Positions 59,993-64,000 of a DNA stretch of 64,000 nucleotides are shown one piece after another. Numbering within the stretch: the first letter of the stretch is position 1; the number at the start of each line of letters is the position of its first letter. Under the pieces are notes generated by a model. The model worked only from the letters and a program-made list of their open reading frames with translations, did no database searches and was not told the origin of the DNA. The position numbers and the translations under genes were made by a program. The DNA comes from Planctomycetota bacterium (GTDB lineage: Bacteria > Planctomycetota > UBA1135 > GCA-002686595): NCBI GenBank assembly GCA_030746555.1, contig JASLMK010000078.1, positions 112,988 through 176,987 on the forward strand, given 5' to 3'.

Positions 59993-61171
59993 TCAACTCC
60001 TCCTGGGATCCAACGCCGCGCGGTAGAGCGCGGCCAGGTCCGCCGCCGTGACGGTGCGTGGGTTGAAGTCCGCCGTCCACTGCGTCGCGGCCTCGGCCGC
60101 GAGGGGTCCGACGGCATCGTCGTCGAGGCTCCATGCGGAAAGGGCGGTGGGCAGGCCGGACGTGGTCAGGCACTCCTCCAGGAAGCCGACGAGGGCCTCG
60201 ACGGCGTCGTCGGTGTCGCCGCCCGCGCCGGGGAGCAGGCGGCCGAGCTCGGCGTAGCGGGAGCGGGTCGCCGGCTCGGTCGCGTTGAAGCGCACGACGT
60301 GGGGCGAGAGGAGGCCGACGGCGAGGCCGTGGGGCACGTCGAGGGCGCGGGTGAGCGGGTTGGCCAGGGCGTGGGCGGCGCCGAGCATGGAGGCCTCGAT
60401 GGCGACGCCCGCCAGGGCCGCCGCCACGAGCATGTCTTCCCGGGCGTCGAGGTCGTCGCCGTCGGCGAGGACGCGCGGGAAGGCGCGGGCCGCCAGGCGG
60501 AAGGCCGCGTGGGAGTAGGGCGTCGAGCGCTCGTTGCGGGCGCGGGTGACGGCGGTCTCGACGGCGTGGGTGAGGGCGTCGAGGCCGCTGGTGGCGGTGA
60601 TCTCCGGTGGCATGGACGCGCACAGCTCCGCGTCGAGCAGCGCGATGCGCGGCGCGGCGCTCGGATCGCCGCAGGCCATCTTCTCGTGGGTGGCCTCGCT
60701 CGCGATCAGGGCGAAGGATTGCACTTCGCTCCCGGTTCCGGCGGTCGTCGGCACGGCGAAGAGGGGCAACAGCGGCCGCTCGAGGCCTACGCGCCCGCGG
60801 TAGTCCGCCATCTCCCCGCCGTTGGTCACCAGGAAGTCCGCGCCCTTGGCCGCGTCGATGCAGCTGCCGCCGCCGACGGCGACGAAGCCGTCCACCTGCT
60901 CCGCGGCGGACCGCTCCCTGACGGCCTCGACGTCGGCCGTGGTCGGGTTCTCATCGACGGCGTCGAAGAGCACGACGGCGATCCCCGCGCGTTCGAGGCT
61001 CTCGACCGCCCGTCGGGGGTGGCCGGCGGCGGTGAGGCCGGGATCGGTCACGACCAGGACGCGCCCGCACCCCTCGGCGGCGACGAGCTCCCCCAGCCGC
61101 GCCACGCATCCTCGCCCGCAGACGACCCGCGTCGGCGGCTTCCAGTCGAACTCGGCCAGGGGCTCCCGCAC
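59993..61171 (-). CDS. Iron-containing alcohol dehydrogenase
   Basis: 392 residues from a GTG at 61171, 8 bp after the stop of the upstream reductase gene. The Rossmann part has 'RVVCGRGCVARLGELVA' and 'VDGFVAVGGGSCIDAAKG' (the GGGS motif binding NAD(P)). 'LLPLFAVPTTAGTGSEV' and 'MPPEITATSGLDALTHAVE' follow, with the metal-ligand region 'HALANPLTRALDVPHGLAVG'. Group III Fe-ADH enzymes interconvert alcohols and aldehydes. Here it would reduce the aldehyde made by the preceding reductase. An upstream open extension is rejected because it runs into that reductase. Confidence 0.9.
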   Translation of the reverse strand: MREPLAEFDWKPPTRVVCGRGCVARLGELVAAEGCGRVLVVTDPGLTAAGHPRRAVESLERAGIAVVLFDAVDENPTTADVEAVRERSAAEQVDGFVAVGGGSCIDAAKGADFLVTNGGEMADYRGRVGLERPLLPLFAVPTTAGTGSEVQSFALIASEATHEKMACGDPSAAPRIALLDAELCASMPPEITATSGLDALTHAVETAVTRARNERSTPYSHAAFRLAARAFPRVLADGDDLDAREDMLVAAALAGVAIEASMLGAAHALANPLTRALDVPHGLAVGLLSPHVVRFNATEPATRSRYAELGRLLPGAGGDTDDAVEALVGFLEECLTTSGLPTALSAWSLDDDAVGPLAAEAATQWTADFNPRTVTAADLAALYRAALDPRRS

Positions 61172-61179
61172 GCTCGTGT

Positions 61180-62613
61180 CTACCAGTCCTGCGCGCGCGA
61201 GAGGGCGCGGCGGGTGTAGAGGAGCTCGAAGAGGTTTCCCTCGTGGGGTTGTCCCCAGTCGACCCGGGTGGTCGGGAGGGGGCCGAGGTGGAGGCGTGCG
61301 ATGTCGCCGCGGGCGACGAGCTCGTCGGTGAGCCGCCGGTCGCGGGAGAGGGCGGTCACGGCGAGGGAGGATCCGACGGCTTCGGCCAGGGCTTCGGCGT
61401 CGACCTCGACGACGCTGGTGAAGGGGAAGAGGAACTCGGTGCGCGCCAGGGGGTGGTCGAGGTCGTCGCAGCGCACGACCGTCGGGCGCAGGTACGCGCC
61501 GCCGTCCAATCTCGTCAGCCGGGGCGTGCCCCGTGCTTCCAGGCTGCAGTCCCGTGCGCCCTGCTCGGTGCCGCGGGAGATCGAGGCGTCGATGGCCTCG
61601 GCGATCCGGTGCTCGGGGAAGGCGCACAGGAGCGCCTCGGGGTCGGTGGGGCTCGCGGGCTCGATCTCCGCCAGGCGTCGGGCGAGGGCCTCGGCCACGT
61701 CGTCGCCCTTCTCGGTGACGAGGATCGTGGAGGTGTTGACGCAGCTCCGTCCGCCGTTGGCCGCGACCGATTCCACGAGCAGGTCGAGGTGTTCTTCCCA
61801 GCGTTCGATCTCGTCGGGCCCGATCACGACCTTGCTGCGTCCCGGTCCGTGCAGGCTGATGCGCGGGTCGCCCGCCCAGGCCGCGGTGGTGCGTTCGTCG
61901 CCGAACAGGAGCGCCCTCCCGCAGCCGTCCAGGACCGCCGCCGCCCCCTCGTGGTCGGTCGGGTAGTACCCGAACGCTCCCGCCGGTGCACCCGCGGCGA
62001 TGAGCGCTCGGAGGATCCTGAGGGGCGTCCAGGGCTCCCCGCTCCCGGGCTTGAGGACGACGGCCGTCTTGAGGGCGACGGCCGGCAGCCAGATCGAGTT
62101 CACTCCCGGCGAGTTGTTGGGCAGGACGACGCCGAGCCGTTCGGTGGTCGGCGCGTAGCAGAGCCCGACGCCGCCTTGTGCTCCGATGCCTCCGTCGAGG
62201 ACGGCGAGGTCCATCCCCCGGGTCAAACCGCGCAGCACTTCCTCCATGCTCGTGAGCACCGTGCGGATCTTCTCCATGTTCGTCCGGCACAGCCGGTGCG
62301 GCAGTCCGCTCGACGCGCTCAGTGCTTCGATGTACTCCTGCGCCGCCTGGGTCGCCCTCCCGTCGGCGACGGGCAGCTCGTCCTCCATGAACCGCTCCCC
62401 GGCCTCGGCGCAGATCTGGAGCAGTCGATCGATCGGAAGCTCCCGCAGGGGGTTCGTGGCCCCGCGCAGGTCACGGCGCACGATGCCGGCGTTGACCTGG
62501 TCCAGGAGCGCGAGGGTCGTCCCGTCGGCGTGGTCCTGCACCTCGACTTGCTCGAGGCTCTCGTACTCGGTGCCCATGCGCAGGACCGGGATGGGAACGG
62601 GGGGGGAGTTCAA
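61180..62613 (-). CDS. Acyl-CoA reductase / aldehyde dehydrogenase (LuxC-like)
   Basis: 477 residues. The ALDH-superfamily layout is recognisable: 'GVVLPNNSPGVNSIWLPAVALKTAVVLKPGSGEPWTPLRI' (NAD(P)-binding) and the catalytic Cys around residue 291 in 'NGGRSCVNTSTI'. 'YLRPTVVRCDDLDHPLARTEFLFPF' follows and the C-terminal strand closes the fold. The general-base Glu typical of hydrolytic aldehyde dehydrogenases is not obvious, which fits the reductive acyl-CoA/acyl-AMP (LuxC-like) branch. It overlaps the ligase gene by 4 bp, so ligase and reductase are coupled. Expected reaction: activated acid to aldehyde. Confidence 0.82.
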   Translation of the reverse strand: MNSPPVPIPVLRMGTEYESLEQVEVQDHADGTTLALLDQVNAGIVRRDLRGATNPLRELPIDRLLQICAEAGERFMEDELPVADGRATQAAQEYIEALSASSGLPHRLCRTNMEKIRTVLTSMEEVLRGLTRGMDLAVLDGGIGAQGGVGLCYAPTTERLGVVLPNNSPGVNSIWLPAVALKTAVVLKPGSGEPWTPLRILRALIAAGAPAGAFGYYPTDHEGAAAVLDGCGRALLFGDERTTAAWAGDPRISLHGPGRSKVVIGPDEIERWEEHLDLLVESVAANGGRSCVNTSTILVTEKGDDVAEALARRLAEIEPASPTDPEALLCAFPEHRIAEAIDASISRGTEQGARDCSLEARGTPRLTRLDGGAYLRPTVVRCDDLDHPLARTEFLFPFTSVVEVDAEALAEAVGSSLAVTALSRDRRLTDELVARGDIARLHLGPLPTTRVDWGQPHEGNLFELLYTRRALSRAQDW

Positions 62614-63668
62614 TACACGCCCTCCACGATCCCTTCCGCTTCACCGCGGAACGGCCTCACCTCTCCGACGCCGTCCCATGGGAACGCCTCGCACGGCCGC
62701 CTCCTCAGGGCTTCGTCCCGTTCGAGGAAGCGCGGGACGAAGAGCTCGCGGGTCAAGGTGGTGAGTTCGACGCGCCCCCACTCGTCGTAGTCCACGACCT
62801 CTCCGTCCTCGGGATCGACGACGCGCAGGACAGCCCTTGGCTGTGGCGCGTGGTAGGTGATCGAGTACCCCTCCTCTGCGAACCCCGGTTTGTGTGCCGC
62901 GAGTCCCATGAGGGTGTTGCCATAAGTCGGCACGAGTCCGACCTTCCCTTCGAGCACCTCCTCGACCAGGAACCGCAGCACCTGTGGTGACATGGTGGTC
63001 CCTCCGCAGAAGACGCCCTTGATCCCCGCTTCCGGGATCGACACCCGTTCCCCCAGGGCTTCGAGCAGTCGTGGGGTGGTGAACAGCACGTCCACGGACC
63101 GTTGTTCCAGGATGGTCGCCGCCTGGTCGACGACGTGTTCCATGTACGCCCTGGCTTGTTCCGTTTCTCCCGCCGCGATGAGCTTCTTCACCCACCGCGG
63201 GTCGAGGTCGACGAAGTAGCACGCCGAGCCTCTGAAGTTCGCTAGGTGTTCGATCGCCAACCGCAGCCTCCGCGGTCCGGTCGGTCCGATCATCAGCCAG
63301 TACCCGCCCCGCGGGAACGCCGCGTCGTCCAGCGTGTCGGAGAACTCCTCGTAGTCCGTCTTGTAGTCGTCCCAGCCGATCCGCTGCTTGGGCGACCCGG
63401 TCGTCCCACCCGTCTCGAAGATCGTGAACGGCCTCCCTTGAAACGCCTTCGGCACCCACTCCTCGTGCGGCACGGTCTTCAGCCACTCCCCGTCGAACCT
63501 CTCGAACCGCCCCAGGTCCCCGAATCCCCGCACCTCCTCCACCGGATCCCACCCCGCCTCCCGCGCCCACGCGATCCAAAACGGCGTCCCGGTCTCTTCG
63601 GAGAAGTGCCAGCGCACGATCTCCCGGAACTGCTCATCGAGTTGCTCGACTGCTTCAGCGGGGATCAC
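62610..63668 (-). CDS. AMP-dependent acid-activating ligase (LuxE/arylcarboxylate type)
   Basis: 352 residues from a GTG at 63668 ('VIPAEAVEQLDEQFREIVRWHF'); longer open frame upstream is Pro/Ala-rich and not convincing. The adenylate-forming P-loop is 'FTIFETGGTTGSPKQR' (TGGTTGxPK). It is followed by 'MIGPTGPRRLRLAIEHLANFRG' and the acceptor-region motif 'VLFTTPRLLEALGERVSIPEAGIKGVFCGGTTMSP'. The short length matches the LuxE/arylcarboxylate-reductase component rather than a full acyl-CoA synthetase. It should activate a carboxylic acid with ATP and pass it to the reductase in the overlapping gene. It is the most upstream gene of the cluster that I can see. Confidence 0.85.
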   Translation of the reverse strand: MIPAEAVEQLDEQFREIVRWHFSEETGTPFWIAWAREAGWDPVEEVRGFGDLGRFERFDGEWLKTVPHEEWVPKAFQGRPFTIFETGGTTGSPKQRIGWDDYKTDYEEFSDTLDDAAFPRGGYWLMIGPTGPRRLRLAIEHLANFRGSACYFVDLDPRWVKKLIAAGETEQARAYMEHVVDQAATILEQRSVDVLFTTPRLLEALGERVSIPEAGIKGVFCGGTTMSPQVLRFLVEEVLEGKVGLVPTYGNTLMGLAAHKPGFAEEGYSITYHAPQPRAVLRVVDPEDGEVVDYDEWGRVELTTLTRELFVPRFLERDEALRRRPCEAFPWDGVGEVRPFRGEAEGIVEGVY

Positions 63669-64000
63669 GACGGGTCTTTCAGGTGCGGGGTGTGCACGGG
63701 GTGATGGAATGCTGACGGAGGCCCCGCTCCGCCTGGGGAACTGCGTAGGGAGCCCCGCCGAGTCCTCGGCCGGGCCCCCATTCCACGACCATGCTAAGCA
63801 TTCCCGGCCGCGGACGGGAACAGCAGGCTGAGCTGCCGACGCTGCCACCGCCTCGGCGGCTCGAGTCCCTGTGCGACCAGCAAGTCTCCAGCCTCGCCCG
63901 AACCCGGCTCCCAAGCGTTGCTCCTGTACGCGCAGGTGCTACCCTCCGTGTATCAGGCGCTCACCGTGCTCATGGAGGGACAGGACGAGGACGTGGTCAT
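63669..64000. other. Region upstream of ligase, possible plus-strand fragment at edge
   Basis: 332 bp upstream of the ligase start. Nothing definite on the minus strand. On the plus strand a frame open from about 63794 to the right edge reads 'SQALLLYAQVLPSVYQALTVLMEGQDEDVV' near its end, which looks protein-like, with possible starts at GTG 63939 or ATG 63972. No family is recognised and the gene, if real, continues beyond the window. Regulatory sites for the divergent transcription are expected here but not identified. Confidence 0.3.

Noticed and set aside
1..64000. CRISPR arrays, prophage or integrase genes
   Set aside because: No regularly spaced direct repeats, no cas, integrase or phage structural genes were seen.

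Overview
The window reads as a chromosomal segment of a very GC-rich member of the Planctomycetota. Phylum-typical genes include a DUF1501 / cytochrome c–WD40 / PSCyt1-DUF1549-DUF1553 operon, CRTAC1/FG-GAP proteins, several exported PQQ-like beta-propellers, fused sulfatase-like proteins, HEAT and VWA proteins and a Gfo/Idh/MocA oxidoreductase with a twin-arginine leader. One exported FG-GAP protein ends in a 'YCTAAPNSAG' C-terminal module that I associate from memory with marine planctomycetes of the Poly30/Pla163 type. Many genes start with GTG, and neighbours often overlap by 4 bp (ATGA/GTGA). I found no rRNA, tRNA, CRISPR array or phage.

Layout. 1-6.5 kb, minus strand: a truncated lipoprotein, an FG-GAP protein, a HEAT protein and a HEAT+VWA protein. 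6.6-21.8 kb, plus strand: methyltransferase and LamG/toroid pair, a YkuK-like protein, the DUF1501-cytochrome/WD40-PSCyt1 operon, a sulfatase-like TPR protein, a phosphodiesterase-like lipoprotein and a LolA-C45 fusion. 21.8-33 kb is mixed: membrane spermidine-synthase-like protein, degenerate M23 protein, DUF255 thioredoxin-fold protein, a short glutaredoxin with an in-frame TGA, M20 peptidase, Gfo/Idh oxidoreductase and a DUF6817-like protein. 33-41.5 kb: MauG/CcpA peroxidase, ThuA-PQQ fusion, HupE, and a TPR + CRTAC1 pair. 41.5-49.2 kb: a 196-bp MITE-like element, metallopeptidase, large sulfatase-like protein, an atypical stretch, a PQQ propeller with EF-hands and an FAD oxidoreductase. 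49.2-63.7 kb, minus strand: eleven closely packed genes, upstream to downstream acid-activating ligase, acyl/aldehyde reductase, Fe-alcohol dehydrogenase, PQQ propeller, HemN-like radical SAM, glycosyltransferase, thioesterase, EamA-like protein, LolD-like ATPase, FtsX-type permease and a second propeller.

The most notable items are two. First, the glutaredoxin at 28797-29033: an in-frame TGA falls exactly on the first catalytic cysteine of the CPFC motif (so U-P-F-C), which makes it a strong selenoprotein candidate that ordinary gene callers miss. Second, a small dispersed element family: one copy has 30-bp terminal inverted repeats flanked by CTAG on both sides and supplies the stop codons of both flanking convergent genes; two solo right ends and one possible 13-bp relic lie elsewhere. 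The minus-strand cluster at 49-64 kb looks like a candidate biosynthesis/export locus around a carboxylic-acid reduction module. All functional statements rest on reading motifs by eye; no database search was possible.
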